A stretch of 64,000 nucleotides of DNA from Eonycteris spelaea (GCA_003508835.1 PUFA01000165.1:2943001-3007000); one strand, 5' to 3'; counted from the first letter of the stretch, positions 1 through 13,739 are shown. Notes: generated from the sequence alone by a model not told the origin. Numbers and translations are program-made.

Positions 1-2000
1 TATCCATTTTTGTTTTATATATTTTGAAGCTCTGTTATTAGGATATAAACATTTAGGATTGCTGTGTCTTTTTTATTATCATTGTAAAATGATCCTCTTT
101 ATCTTGGTAATATCCTTTATTTCAAAATCTACTTAGTTTAATATTAATATAACCATTCCAAGTTTTTTTGATAAGTGTTAGCATGTTAAATCACTTTTCA
201 TTCTTTTAAAGTGTTCTGTGTGTATATTTAAAGTACATTTCTTGTGGACAACATAATAGTTTCTTTTTTTAAAATCCATTTTGGCCATGTCTGTCTTTTA
301 ACTGGTTATTTACATTATTTACACCTAATGTGATTATTGACATGGTTACATTTAAGTCTGTCGTATTGCTATTTGCTTTGTTTGTCCCATCTGTTCTTTG
401 TTCCTATTTTCTGCCTTCTCTGGATTATTTTATGATTTTATTTCATCTCCTTTGTTGGATTATTAGCTATAACTCTTTGTTTTATTATTTCCAAATAATA
501 TATTATACATCTTTAACTATTCAAATCTACCTTCAAGTGATATTATACCATTTCACATGTAGTATAGAACCTTACAATAGTATATTTCTATTTCTCCCCT
601 CTCAGCTTTTGTGCTATTGGTGTCATACATTTTATTGTTAGAAATGTTGCATGTACACATAACATTGTTATTGTTTTTGTGCAAACATTCGATTATCTTT
701 GACTGCTTTGAAGATTTTCTTTTTATCACTACTTTGAGTAATTTTAGTTATGAGGTCCCTTAGTATTGCTTTCTTCATGCTTCTCGTAATAGGTGTTTAT
801 TAAACATTTTGGACTTGTGCATAATAGTTTTCATCAAATTTGGAAATATCTCAGCCCTTTTTACTTCAAATATAGTTTGCTGTCCTCACCAATGCTTCCT
901 TTGAAATCTCCAATTACACGTATAGTAGGCTACCTGACGTTGTCCCATAGCTCAGAGATGCTCTCTTATTTTTATTTAATTATCTTTTCTGTGTTTTATT
1001 TTATATCATTCCTATTGCTATGTCTTCAGTTTCATTCATCTTTTGCAATCTAATCTGCCATTTATACCATCCCACATACTGACATTTTTATCTTTAAAAG
1101 TTTGACCTGGATCTTTTTTACATCTTGCATATGACTCCTTAACTTTTGAACATATAAGATACAGTTATAATTATTGTTTTAATGTTCTTGTCTGGTTTTT
1201 TTTTTTTTTTTTTAATATTTGTGTCAGTTCTGGATGGTCTTGACTGACTGATTTTTCTCCTCATATGGGCCATGTCCTTCTGCCTATTTATATGCCTGGA
1301 TGCTGGATATTGATTGGATACTGGACACTGTTTAATTTTATCTTTTTGGTTGCCACATATTTTTAAAACACTTGTTTTAAGATACATTTTAGTTATTTGG
1401 ATGCAGTTGATTTTTTTCAGATCTTACTTTATGATTTGGTAGGCTTGCCTATGGCTAACTATCCCCCACCACTGAGGCAAGACCTTCTTGAGTACTCTAC
1501 TCAATGATTTATGAGTTTCAGTTTGGCTAGTAAAAACAGGCACTATTTCCAGCCCCGCTTGAGAACCACACACTCTACACTTTCATCCTTTCAGATATTT
1601 CTTTCTCCAACTGGGTAGGTTCTTTTCATGCATTCTATGATCAGTACTCTGCTGAATACTCAAAGGAAACCCTCTATAGATCTTCAGGATTCTCACTCTG
1701 TATAACTCTCTTTACTCTAGCGCTCTGTTTTGCAAATTCTCTCAAGTCTCTTAGTTCTTTCAACTCAGACAGCCCACCCTGCTCTATCTATGTTTCCCCT
1801 TCATGGCCTTGAAATGTCATGGCAATAAGTGAGGACAGTCACGAGGTTCACCTTGTTCAAGGTTCATTGTCCTTTGTTGCTTGATGTTTGGTGTTTTTAA
1901 AACTACTGTTTCACATTTATTGTCCTTTTGTTTTAAGTTTTTTTTCAGGTGAGAAGGTAAATTCAGTTCCCATTACCTCGTCTTGGCCAGAACCTGAAAT
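1..2000 (-). mobile_element. Old L1M (L1ME-like) fragment, antisense
   Basis: Bases 1-360 read like the reverse complement of the early ORF2 part of mammalian L1 (cues GTCTGTCTTTTAACTGG, CACCTAATGTGATTATTGA). Bases 1090-1400 and 1440-1990 match the 5' part of L1ME-like elements (GTGTCAGTTCTGGATGG, CTTGGCCAGAACC). The element runs off the left window edge. Open frames in it are degenerate and should not be annotated as genes. Confidence 0.7.
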
Positions 2001-3174
2001 ATTCAAAGCAGAACCTTTGGTTCATTCAATGGAGAAATTAAAATATTCCCAGCACCAAAGGCTTTGTTACAGTCTTCTTTTCTGAGACTTGGGCCTCCTA
2101 AAGAACTCCAATGGTTGACTTATAAGTAAACACTTATATAGCAAATGCAGGATTCACTGAGTCAGGAAAACATTTCGCAAACAACATTTGGTCATTGTCT
2201 TCTGTGTGGAGAAATACAATTACTCCTTGTGATATTTTTCACACCCTAGTTGGCCATGGTCCAGTGAAACAGCCTTCTTAATTGTTTGCTCTATTAATGA
2301 TGTAAAGAAAGATAGGATGTAAATTTTAACTTGTGCTATTTATCTTGTGCACTGTATGCTAACTTCTCCTGGTCTTGTGGAAGTAATGAAAAGCAAAATC
2401 TTTTAAAATTCTACCCCCTTATGAATGTCAGTTCCTAGGATGTCTTTCTAAATGGGACTTGCCAAAGAATTTAGAACTTCGATAAAACATAATATGGTAA
2501 GGCACTACGACATATGAGTGTTATTGGGATAATTATTTTTAATTCAGTTGTAGGAATTTAGAGTTGAATATTTTCTATCTAAAGTAATATGCAGATGGCT
2601 AGTAACAAACAATCCTGAGAGACATTACAGGATCCGGAAGACAATAAGTTGACAAAATTGGGCAGCTGTTTGATAAAGCAGCTTTTAAATCGTTTCTTAG
2701 TCATAACCACAGGAGTAAATAAGTTTTATGAGAACTTAGCCTCAGCTGTAGAACGTATGTAGGTGGATTACTGGTTGGTGAAAGTCAGTCTCTGATAGTA
2801 GTAGCTGCTGTTAATGCAGGGCTCACTGCTAGATCTGAGAGTGAATCAAGCTCCCTTCCACAGTGTTAAGAGGATGTTTTTCCCAGCAGTGATGTGTTCA
2901 GAACCTCTAATCACCCCTGCACACACACTTCTTCTTCCCTGCCAGACAGCTTTACTTTACTGCCAGTTCTTTCCTTCCACTGACAACAGAAACACACAGG
3001 CAGGAAGAGAGAACTCTTATTGCAAATACTGACAAACCCACGATATCTTTATACATGCCTGATTAGTAAGAAATATGATCTGTGATGAGGCTTAACACAG
3101 CTGCTGAATCTCTGCATAGCTATATACATATGGATTTATAGTCACAGAATTCAGCCCCATGACTATTATTTGAA

Positions 3175-3975
3175 ACACCTGGGTCGAATGGTCATTCTAT
3201 TTTTAATTTTTGAGGAATCGGCATACTATATTCCATAGTTGCTGCACCAATTTATAATCCCACCAACAGTGCCCCAGGGTTCCCTTTTCTTCACATCCTC
3301 CCCAACGCTTGTTATTTATTGTCTTTTTGATAATAACCATCCTGACAGATGGGAAGTAATACCTTATGATGTGGTTTTTATTTGTATTTCCCTGATGATT
3401 AGTGTTGAGCATCTTTTCATGTGTCTGTGGGCCACCTGCATGTCTTCTTTGAATATATGTCTATTCAGGTTATCTGCCCATATTTTAACTAGGTTGGTTT
3501 TTTAGCTCAGGTTGTATGAACTCTTCATATATTTTAGATATTAACCTTTCATCAGCTATATCATTTGCAATATCTTCTCTGATTCAGTAGGTTGCCCTCT
3601 TTTCACTTTTGCTGATGGTTACCTTCTCTTTGCAAAAACTTCTTACTTTGATATAGCCCCATTTGTTTATTTTTGCTTTTGTTGCCCTCTTCCAAGAGAC
3701 ATATCCAAAAATATATTGCTAAGACCACTGTCAGAGAGCCTACTGCCCATGGTTTTTTCTAGGAGTATTATAGTTTTAGGTCTTATATTTAATTCTTTAA
3801 TTCATTTTAAATTTATTGTTGTGTATAGCCTAAGAAAGTAGCCCAGCTTCATTTATTTGCATGAATCTGTTCAGTTTTTTTAACACCATTTATTGAAATG
3901 ACCGTCTTTTCCCATTGTATGTTCCTGCCTCCTTTGTCATAGATTAATTGACCATGTAAACATAAGTTAATTTTC
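3175..3975 (-). mobile_element. L1M ORF2 end / 3' region, antisense
   Basis: Continuous match to the reverse complement of the L1 ORF2 C-terminal and 3' region: cues GCTGCACCAATTTATAATCC, CCCACCAACAGTGC, TTTGTATTTCCCTGATGATT and AACACCATTTATTGAAATG. The reading frame on the minus strand is broken by many stops. Confidence 0.85.
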
Positions 3976-4224
3976 TTCTGATATTTTTTAAGTCCCAATT
4001 TAAACATGAGTGAAATGAAATTTTTTCTCTGAAAAAAAAAGTCTATTTTAGCAGTAGTTATGACAAAGCGTAGCTTAATGTATGCTTGTCCTTATAAACT
4101 AATCCAAATGATTAGGTGTTTCTGTCCACCATGACCTGCTGTAATTTGTAACATAAGAAAATGCATTTAAAATCGTACTGTGTTTTAATCTTGATGAGGA
4201 AATGTAATTCAAAGGACAGGTCAT

Positions 4225-4330
4225 AGAGCTAGGGCTACATCTGAGCCATACCTGCTATGTGATCTTAGGAAAGGTACTTTACCTTGCTGAGCCATTTTTC
4301 CCATTTAGTGTGATTCCATGAAATTAGGGC
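4225..4330 (+). repeat. MIR SINE fragment
   Basis: Sense MIR core: TGCTATGTGATCTTAGG, then a CTGAGCC motif. Diverged. Confidence 0.55.
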
Positions 4331-4759
4331 AGAATGTCTCTGTGTCACCTTTGACTGCTTTGATCAGATTTACAACAAATGCTTATTTTTAATGAGCAAG
4401 CTCTTTCCTCTTTGCCTCTCTCCAGACCAGAGTCAGAATCGAGAAGAGGACTAGAAATTAGCCTTTTCAATAAGGTTCTCAGATTATTCTCCTGAACACT
4501 TAAGTTGAGGAACCACTGTGTTTTTTGCATGTTAAAAATGCAGAATGTTTCAATATATGTTAAAACTCACTTTGAGATATATGAATCAAGGTCCACAGGC
4601 AAGACACTAGAAAAATACCTTTTTTATTTCTCTTCCTTTCCTTTCTAGAAGTTAGAAAATAAAAAAAGACCTTTCACCTTAAAACAAGAAAGCAGAAGAA
4701 GGTATGAAATTTATTTCCAGCTCTGAGACTAATGGGAAGGAAAGAAATATCTTTCTGTA

Positions 4760-4932
4760 CATTACTGTGTGCCAGCACTGTATTAAGTGGTACACATTGA
4801 AGTACATTTGATCCTCACTATAACCTGTGAAGAAGGAAGCTTATGATCTCCTTTTAACATTAAAGAACTGAGGCACAGAGAGGTTAAGTAGTTTGCTTAA
4901 TGTCACAGAGCTAGTAAGTGGGAAAAGCATCG
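4760..4932 (-). repeat. MIR SINE, antisense
   Basis: Antisense MIR: AACTGAGGCACAGAGAGG, then GTTAAGTAGTTTGC and CACAGAGCTAGTAAGTGG. Confidence 0.8.
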
Positions 4933-5084
4933 TTGGCAAATTATACCAGAAGGAGACCCTGGCCCTTAAAAACACCTCTCATTTGTCTCAGCTTTTTTTT
5001 ATTCATTGCTCTGGGAAAATAAAAATGTCCTCAATAACTTAGAACTCAGGGACTATCGTTACAAAGTGGGCTGGTCATAGCAAA

Positions 5085-5300
5085 TAACAATTATTGAATA
5101 CATATAATTTGCTAGGCACTTACTGTGTATATTCACTCATTTGGTTCTCACTCCAACCCTATTAGGTAAGTTAGGTAACTTACCTACAGGTAAGTTCTAT
5201 TGTTATCCCCCACTTTACAGATGGGAATACAGAGGTACGGAGGTTAAGTAACACACACAGGTCACATAGCTAAAAAGTGGAAGAGGCAAGATTCATCCCA
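5085..5300 (-). repeat. MIR SINE, antisense
   Basis: Antisense MIR: GCTAGGCACTTACTGTGT, CCCACTTTACAGATGGG, GTCACATAGCTAAAAAGTGG. It carries a small internal duplication of a TTAGGTAA/TTACCTA inverted motif near 5165-5190. Confidence 0.75.
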
Positions 5301-6164
5301 GGCAATATGCCAGTCAGAGTCCAGTTTAACACAGACTGCCTCTCAGTGGATGTGGGTTGTCTGCTCAATGAACATGCATACCCATGGCGTCCTGAGTTTA
5401 GGTTCCCTCTTTCTCTTATTCCTAACGCTGTTAGATATGCAGATGGTCTTCTCCCATGGTTGTTAATGAGGCGACTCTGATCATTAGGGGACAAATGACT
5501 TTCACAGTCCGGGCTGGAGGACATAGCAATTCTGAAAGGCTATTTCAGAAGTGTATTAGGACTCATGTTGGAACAGAACCTACCAGAAAGTTAGGAACTG
5601 CCCATACGGGTCAAGTGTTCTCAAGGAAAGCACTGTTGTCTGAGTTGTCATTCAAGCGAGAGCTCTTGAACCTGTTTGCTTCCTTGGTGAGAATGCAGAG
5701 GGGCACACCTAACCCTCACAAAACAACCACCTGTGCCAGGTTGTGATGATGTGGAAATGCCGAAACCGACGCTGGGGAACATGGAAGCACTTAACGTGGA
5801 GGCTGTGGTCCACTTTGGACAACCTGTTGCCAGCTGGAAAAACCTAAATGAGTAATGCAGGACTATAGGCTTGTCCCCAGTAATTATTTTGGAGGCCTCC
5901 TTGACCATATCTGTGACTTTAGTAGTCAATCAACATTTATCGCTAGCACTCATTTTTTTTAAATCAGTTATTTGAAGTCATGCTTGGCAAATAAAAAATA
6001 TTATTGGCCACCTTGTCTTTTTTGACATGAATAAAATTATTATAATGAAAAGGCAGAAAATAGGACAAGCAAGTGCAGTTGAAGAGGTGCTGTGTGGTAG
6101 AGATCACGTACAGGAGTGGCGAGGAGGAGGAGGATGGCAGCTCGACTTCCCTGAGGACTCACCA

Positions 6165-6330
6165 AGTAACAGTCACTGGTTTTTTTCATGTATTAATTCA
6201 TTTAATTCTCACAAACAACTGATACTATTATTTATTATTACTTTAACAAATGAGGAAAGGGAAGCATAAATAAGGTAAATAATTTGGTCATGGTTAAATA
6301 GCTCATTAGCAGTGGACTAATTACTAGGCA
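6165..6330 (-). repeat. MIR SINE, antisense
   Basis: Antisense MIR: TTAATTCATTTAATTCTCAC, AACAAATGAGGAAAGGGAAG, TTAAATAGCTCATTAGCAG. Confidence 0.65.
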
Positions 6331-6748
6331 GTCTGACTTCAGAAATAATACTATTTGTCTTCATTCATTCATTCTCTCATTCAATAAAAAAAAAAATTAT
6401 TGCATTTCTACTAAGGGCCAGGATTTCTGATGAGTTCTGCATTATCTGTAGTAAAATAGTTAGCACCAGTACCTTCTTGTGGCCTGTCCTAAGTCTTAAG
6501 GATTCTTCCATTTGTACATTTGTATGTTGGTGTGTGTTATGTTTATTTTAAAGATAATATGTCTGACAATACTTTCTAAGACATAATAGTTCTTAAAGAT
6601 GCAGGACCTTAGAGATACTGAACATACCCAGAATCCCTGATGTTACTTGTTACTTCTTCCTACAATAATATAAAAAGCAGTTTGGAATATTTTTCTAGCT
6701 CTGCAATATAAGAAATCTCACAAACAGAATTAGAATTTTGTAATACGT

Positions 6749-6778
6749 ATGCACACATGTGCACACACACACACACAG
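6749..6778. repeat. Short (AC)n microsatellite
   Basis: Interrupted CA dinucleotide run, eight uninterrupted units. Confidence 0.8.
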
Positions 6779-7639
6779 AACTTTAAATCTATAACTCAGG
6801 AATCTCATGATCATAAGATGTTTTCATACCGAAAGGAATTTAAGAAATTTTGAATATTAGGCCACTTCTTGGAAATTCGCCACATGTTTTGATATATTGA
6901 AGGTTTCACGAAGTCCTTCAACATTTAAATGTGTGATTTTATTTAACCCAATATTTTCCAGACTTTCCTGCATATGAAATTCTTCTTTCAAACAATACTT
7001 ATAAATGGACTACTGACAATACTTTTGAAAATGCTGTTCTAGATCTATACTGTAGTATAAAATAATAAAGGGAAAAAAAGACAACTATAAACCTTCTGGG
7101 TGTTCCCCTAGATCTGGCCACAGATAAAACCTAGGTTTATTCTGATTATTTAAATAAAACATCTTAGGAGTCAGTCAAGAGATGTTGCTCAGGATACTAA
7201 GGCAGTTAGGACCTCCTCTGCTCCAGGCTTAGCAGGAGTAAATGCCATATGAAGATGGAGAAGAAAATGGCTCAGTAATGCCTTAAAAGATTTCATTATG
7301 CTCCCTTTTCTTTTCTAATAAGCATTCATCACTTTGTGTTTTGAATAAATGTGGAAATACAAATGAGCCAAACATTAGCAATCCTATTAAAAACTAGAGT
7401 TATTACAAAATTATCCAATCATGTTTATTTTTATCCTCCATCTTGCCCCATTTCTTGACCGAGACCTTATTAGGTGTGCCATTTCATTAGAAGACTTGAT
7501 GAGAGTCCCAACCTATGATCTCAAAGACACTCTTACCACATTTAAAGTGATAGAGCATATTGTGTAATGTCTTTAGAATCTTCATGCCATTTGCACTTAA
7601 CTGTGTGAACGTGGAGACACGAAAGCTCTTTTAAAAGCC

Positions 7640-8230
7640 CATGTGGGTTTGGAGGACAATTTGGCCATGTCTGTTAAAATTACGAGTATACCTTTTCATC
7701 CAGCACTCCACCAACTTTAGGAATTACCCTGTGGAAGATCTTACATAATTATGAAAGGATAAATATTAAAAGATCTTAGATTATTATTTCTAATAGTAGG
7801 AAACTGAAACTGACTAAATATACTCCAACAGGGATTAAATAAATTACAACTCAGTTCATATGACAGGATATTGTGCAGCCATTAAAAAAAGTAAAATAGC
7901 CCTCCTCGACTGACATGCAAACATGTCCAAACTACATTGCTAAGCTTATAAAGAATCAAGTTACAGAACAGCAAATATAGGGTGATTGTTTTTTGTTTGT
8001 TTTTTACTCATTTGCACTTCTTCATCCTTTCACCTTTTGGGTGATTGTTTTTAACTTTATTGTTTACCTTTATATATTTAAAATGTACTCATAGGAAAAA
8101 CTAGAAAAATGTATAGCATGGTAGCATGGTGTAAATTTTTATTACCTCTGGGAGTGAGATTATAGAAGAACTTTTCCATTCTAAGTAATGCTTTTCTAAT
8201 ATTTTTTAAAAAAGAGCTTGAATTAGTTTT
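7640..8230 (+). mobile_element. L1M 3' end, sense
   Basis: Sense match to an old L1M 3' end: GGGATTAAATAAATTACAAC, GATATTGTGCAGCCATTAAA, AAGTTACAGAACAGCAAATA, TTACCTCTGGGAGTGAGATT. Two copies of GGGTGATTGTTTTT near 7980 and 8039 suggest a small local duplication. Confidence 0.7.
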
Positions 8231-8434
8231 AAATCAGAAAGATAAAGACATAATCAGTATATTCATTAAACTTTACCTCTTTAAAACTGTAGGAAGAAAA
8301 TAAACACTCTCCCTTCATTAGCAAAACACTGTGTTTCTTTCTCACTGGACAAAACTAATAAAGGTGAAAATTCCTAATTGCTTTACCTAGAAAAACAAAA
8401 GGTCTAATCTTAAAGACAACTGACAGAAGTGTTT

Positions 8435-8570
8435 TTTCTGATTGTAAAAATAATACTGGTTCACTGTTGAAAATTTAGAGAATACAGAAAAGTACAACCA
8501 AACAAAAGAGTCAACCCATAATCCCAATGCTAGAGCATTAATTATATTATTTTGGCCTATTGTCTTTTGA
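8435..8570 (-). mobile_element. L1M 3' tail fragment, antisense
   Basis: The reverse of the same L1M tail family: AGAGAATACAGAAAAGTAC and AACCCATAATCCCAATGC. It lies tail-to-tail with the sense copy ending near 8230. Confidence 0.5.
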
Positions 8571-8904
8571 GCATATATTTTTCTTATTTAAGATCAATTG
8601 CTGCCTACATTTTATGTTTTGTTAGACTTTTAATTCTTTATTATTTTGGCTACTTTGACCTCATCTTGTCTACTTTTCTTCCTATATTCTCTATATTCTT
8701 GTGTTGTAAGATGAGTATGTCATATAGGAAAGGATCGCAGAACTGAAAATTCACATTTTTATCTCATTAGATATAAACTTGCACATTGAGGGTAGGACCA
8801 GGATGGTAAGGTTGAGGCATTTTAGAACAAAAAGTCAGCAAGACAGAGTACCTCCCACACTTAACATTGTAGCCTATTCCTGCTACCTAAAGAAGTGATA
8901 GCAA

Positions 8905-9110
8905 TTTAAGACTTCAAGCCAGCAACCTGGGTTTGAACATGGCCTTGGCTCTAACCTGGGCATGTTACTGATATTTTAAGCTTCAGTTTTATCAACCCTA
9001 AGATGGGAATATAACAGTTCCTACCTCAGTGGGTGAGTTAATATATACAAGGTATATATAACAGCGCCAGCCACAGACACTGTTTGCTGTTATTATTATT
9101 GTTATTACTG
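8905..9110 (+). repeat. MIR SINE, sense
   Basis: Sense MIR: AACCTGGGTTTGAACATGG, GGGCATGTTACTGATATTTT, CCTAAGATGGGAATATAACA, ending in a TTATTATTATTG run. Confidence 0.8.
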
Positions 9111-9244
9111 CTGCTGTAACATATCAAGCCCCAGAATAGGACACGCAGGCCCTGGTTTATCACTCTAGCCTCTTCCCACACTAACCCTGTGGTGGTCATA
9201 CTGAAATAACTCCTTATTCCCTGATTAAGGCCAGTCTTCCTCAA

Positions 9245-9675
9245 GCTTCCATGCCTTTTTTATATATACTTATCTCTCAGCCGAATGTCTTCCTTTTTTT
9301 ATGTTCTTATTTCTCTGCTGAATGCCTTTCTCTTTCCCTTCATTTTCCTCTGGCAAATTTCTGCTCATCCCTCAGAACTCACCTTCAGAGTCCCTGCCAC
9401 TTAAGCAATTGTTTCCTTCCTTTGCGTGCACCACCACCTGTGCACCATTTGCTACAGGGAGGTAAGTTCTTTCTACATCCAGAATATCCTTTAAGTATAC
9501 CTTCTAACTCTGTTCACATTGTGTCACATTGTTTGTTTATATATTTGCCACCCCACAACTGGACTGACTCCTTGGGACCAGGGTCAGCTATTACTCGTCT
9601 TTATGTCCCAACCACTGACACACAGCCTGACATACACTAGGGGCCCTTAGTAAATATTTATAAAGTGAGCAAAAT
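9245..9675 (+). repeat. L2 LINE 3' end, sense
   Basis: Sense L2: CTCATCCCTCAGAACTCACC, GACTCCTTGGGACCAGGGTC, ending CCTTAGTAAATATTTATAAA. A 129-codon open frame here is non-coding. Confidence 0.7.
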
Positions 9676-10749
9676 AAATGTAGTTACACTCGCAACTAAA
9701 TTGATCAAATTTTTCAAAATGAGTTGTGAAAAGATCGAACCAAATTGAAAATCAGTTGAGTAACAACCATAAAATTAGACTTTTTCAGCCTTCAATCTTA
9801 TTTTCTTTTCTCTACCTAAGATGGAGCTACTGCTCCTAAATTCAATTTTCCAGAGTTGATCTTGTACCTGTAACCTTTAAATTTAATATACTGAACCTGT
9901 GTAATACAATTTTGGGATTGCATGATCAGATTTTAAAGCATAGGTGTCTCAGCATAATTTACTGTAAACTTTGTTGCTTTATTCACAATAAGTGTATTTT
10001 GGAGACATTTAGGAGAATCACTGTAAAATCAGCTAAAAGGATAGGCTGACACAATTCTCTTAGATTCAAACGTCTTTTCTTGGAATTCCAAAGAAAGAAG
10101 TCATCAACTTTTGATTGCCTCGAGGACAGCAAATATATACAGATGGAGACCAGTTAATCCTAAAACCTCATTTTAGCCAAGTCTTCCAATATGTTCTCCC
10201 ACCCCAACTATTCAGCCAAACTATGCTAAATATCATTGATTATTCCTTTTTCTTCTTACTAGAGCCAAAGTTATTATATAGGCAATTACAGCACAGGGTG
10301 GAAAAAAATTTGGAGAAGTTAATCATCCCAAAAGTCAATAACGAGTTCCTGAATAATCACAACATGACTTTGTGTGAAAGACTCTCTTAAAATCTAAAAA
10401 GATATTTTGATAATTTAGTACTGTTCCAGCTGCCTGTTCTAGGCAAAGAGACTTTTTAAAAGTACCTATTCATGGAAAGACTTGTTACTATCCCTATTTA
10501 TAATGCCTTAAGCAAGAAGAATTAGGCTCAGCTCAATTTAATCTAACAGAATATGAAGCATATTCCTCTGTAACCGATCCATTACTGTCAGCATCACATT
10601 CATGGTTCTCATCCTGGAATTATTCCATGTAGTTCAACAACCAACAGTTTCAGTAGTTATCAAGAATTAAAATATATTTGGTATGTCTGCTAACTTTGCA
10701 GGGTTTTATTTAGCATTTGGGATTTAAGAGTGTATGCATATGTGAATGT

Positions 10750-10799
10750 CTGTGCATGTGTGTGTTTGTGTGTGTGTGCACGAGAGAGAGAGAGAGAGC
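10750..10799. repeat. (TG)n/(GA)n compound microsatellite
   Basis: TG-rich run followed by about eight GA units. Confidence 0.85.
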
Positions 10800-11184
10800 A
10801 TGTGTATTTTAATCCTCAAGCTCATTTCTAGATACTGAAATAATTTAAAGGATCGATGACAGAAATTGAATTTTACAGCTATAAATTCTGTCTATGCAGC
10901 GGTGAGCGTGCCTTTTCCTAATAACCAACCATCAATATTTACCAAGTGAAATCACTAAACTAAACATCAGAGTTTGTTTGAAGAAGATCCAGTCCACAAG
11001 GAACAAAGAAACCCAATACCATGTTTTAAAGGGCTATTGAAAGTTTTGTAATATTTCACCTTTCTCTGTTTCATGTGGTTTTCCCTCTGTGTTTTCCTAA
11101 CATTGAAATTATGTGTGTCTTAAGCCATGAGCATTCAGATGTATGGTGCCTTGTGCATTTGTGAAAATGGAAGTTTTCATAATA

Positions 11185-11345
11185 ATAGCTTATAACACAT
11201 GCCAATTTCAATCTTCAGGGAAGTTCCTCTATGCACTATATCATATGCCTTAACCAGCTCCCTGAGATGGAAAAATTGAAGATGTTTGGTCGTCACATGA
11301 AAAAGCTAAGGCCACAGAGTTAAAAGGATATGATCATAGAGTGGA
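11185..11345 (-). repeat. Diverged MIR, antisense
   Basis: Weak antisense MIR pattern (CACTATATCATATGCCTTAA, AAAAGCTAAGGCCACAGAG). Confidence 0.45.
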
Positions 11346-12374
11346 GAACAAGGAAAATACCTTGCATTTGTCACCAGCCAGGGTAAATTTACAGAGAATG
11401 AATTCTTTGTTCACTAATGTATTGCCAAAACAAGTAGCCCCTCAAATATTTGTTGAATACATTGAAAGGAGCTACTAAAAATCCATTTGGAGGAGCTGTA
11501 TTTCATAATAGCGCCGCTTAACACGAATTATCTTAAAACATTAAACCCAGTAATGATACTTTTAGTAAACCATCTTCTCAGAAATAGATTATAAGAATGA
11601 CATTACAGCTAAATTCTGACTCAAAAAAAGGCATAGAAATAGTATGATAAATGTTATGATGGAAGGAAGAGGTAGATGGTTTATTCAGCTGCAAATACAA
11701 AATTTTTAAATCTAGGAATGGATGAGAAGACTGTAAGATATTTTCTCAATTTATTTAGAAATATTACTTTTTTGTATATTTACTGCTTTTGAAAACGCTT
11801 AGGTTGACATACTCAAAGGCACAAATCATGTATTTCTAAAGCAATATGGCAAAAAGACTTTCAACACCAAATCTGCTTATACCAACTATTTCTATCTATC
11901 CATTCATCCATCTATTTACCTGTCCATTTATCATCTGTCATCTATTTTTTTTAACCCACACTAGAAGCAGATATAATTTGCCTTTCTGCAGGGTTACACC
12001 TGCTAAAGATGAGTATAAGGAGGTTCGAAGGACTATCTTTATATTTTCAGAAAGAAGAAATTTAATAGAAAACTTCCACTGCATAATTAAGTAGGCCTGA
12101 TATTTAATGCTTTGCAAAATTAATTCATTACATAATAGACTGAGATATCCATTTCATGAAAACCCGTTGAATTGGCCACAAATGGTTATAATTTTTAATT
12201 TGCTAAGAATATATGTAATATATATTATGAATACAAGTTATCTCAGCTAAAGTGAAGTCAGTATTTCATGGGTGTTGGACAACAACTAAGATTTTTTGTT
12301 CACTCCTCGGAGAGACCACCCCAAGTATGGTTGGTACATGGCTTGGGAAGAGGGAGGGGGCTGTGGAAAGGGGA

Positions 12375-12610
12375 TCCCAACTGTCTAGCTTTGAATCCTG
12401 ACTTCTCTACTTAAAGGCTGGGTGGCCTTAAGCTTCTTTAGCTTCTTTATCTTCCTGAGTTTCAGCCTCTGGACCTGTGAAGTGCAGTAAAACATTACCT
12501 CCTCACAGGGTTGTCCTAAAGATTCAAGGAATTAATTTCAATCTCTTGAAACAGATAATTAATGTATAAATGTCTCTTTGTTGTTATTGTTGTTGACAAT
12601 ATTATTCCAA
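12375..12610 (+). repeat. MIR SINE, sense
   Basis: Sense MIR: CTTTGAATCCTGACTTCTC, CTGAGTTTCAGCCTCTGG, TACCTCCTCACAGGGTTGTC, ending TTGTTATTGTTGTTG. Confidence 0.8.
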
Positions 12611-13589
12611 AATTCCCAAGAGGATTGTTATAAAATGTTCTCATTTATAATAATTATTTGAGCAAAAATAACCACAATTATAGCATAAAAGGAGAATGTT
12701 GATGAAAATATTTTAAATGTGGTATGCTCTATTGGGAAAAAAAAAATTGTAAATGGGAAGCCAAATCAGAAGGGTGCACAATAGTCCTGAAAATAAAAGT
12801 ATCATTGCATATTTACTAATACAAAACATCCAGATAGGATATTAACTTTAGCATAGCTTCTTTATTCAAAGGCTTCATTTTAACATCATGACAATAACTT
12901 TCTTGCTCCTGTTCATCCTTTTCTCCCTCTAATCATCCTTGATTATCTTGTAGGCACTTTGCACTTTTTAAAAAAAAAATATGACTGTTTTCCCTCGGAA
13001 CACTCTGCTGCTACAAATTGAAATTGTAAATTGGTGCCAGGGTGCATTTAAGCAATTAGAATGGGGTAATTAAAGTCTGCTGTGTATGTAATTTTATAAA
13101 GCATAAGAGTAAGTACAGAAGTTGAGAGCTTGGTTCTAAGCGTTTGTTTAGTAATGCTTATTCATCTGTTCTCCAATTGTCTCTCTGCATATTTATCAGA
13201 TGTGGGTGCCTTGAACCTCCGTGCTTATTAGCAGAGCCTGACCTATTTAGGCTCCCTGCCTTTCTTGCATTGCATAACAATTTGGCCTTAGATCACCACA
13301 CCTCTAATTATCAGGTCAGTCTCATAAACATTCACTCCCTTGCTTTGAAAATATGTTGGGAAAGAGTTTATAAAGAGGATTGGTGGAGCCAGTGTCTCTG
13401 ATATTTGACTATGTAACAATCCCATTTTTTCTGGGCTTAAAAAAATAAAGTGGAACCTCAAGACCTCAAAATGGGAACAAGGTAAAAATAAGAATTGCGG
13501 GGAGGAAGACTCATAATCCTGATGGTATTTTTTTAGTAAACATTGTCATCAAAAGGTTGAGGGTTTTTTTTAAGTATAGATTATTTTGT

Positions 13590-13720
13590 TGAAATATTTA
13601 TTGAATGTCCACTACATGCTAGACACTATATAAGTGCTGCTGGGTGTGCAGTGGCAAGCTAAAACAGATCTCTGCCTGTGTAGAGTTTAGAGTTTTATAA
13701 GATTAATCCTGTATTTCATA
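13590..13720 (-). repeat. L2 LINE 3' end, antisense
   Basis: Antisense L2: TATTTATTGAATGTCCACTA, CATGCTAGACACTATATAAG. Confidence 0.6.
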
Positions 13721-13739
13721 AATTATGTATATCTAATAT

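Noticed and set aside
330..1053. 103- and 86-codon hydrophobic frames that might suggest membrane proteins
   Set aside because: They lie in an antisense L1 fragment; T-rich antisense L1 commonly yields such frames.
9251..9640. 129-codon frame, among the longest in the window
   Set aside because: It lies in the 3' region of an L2 LINE and is not the L2 reading frame with recognisable domains.
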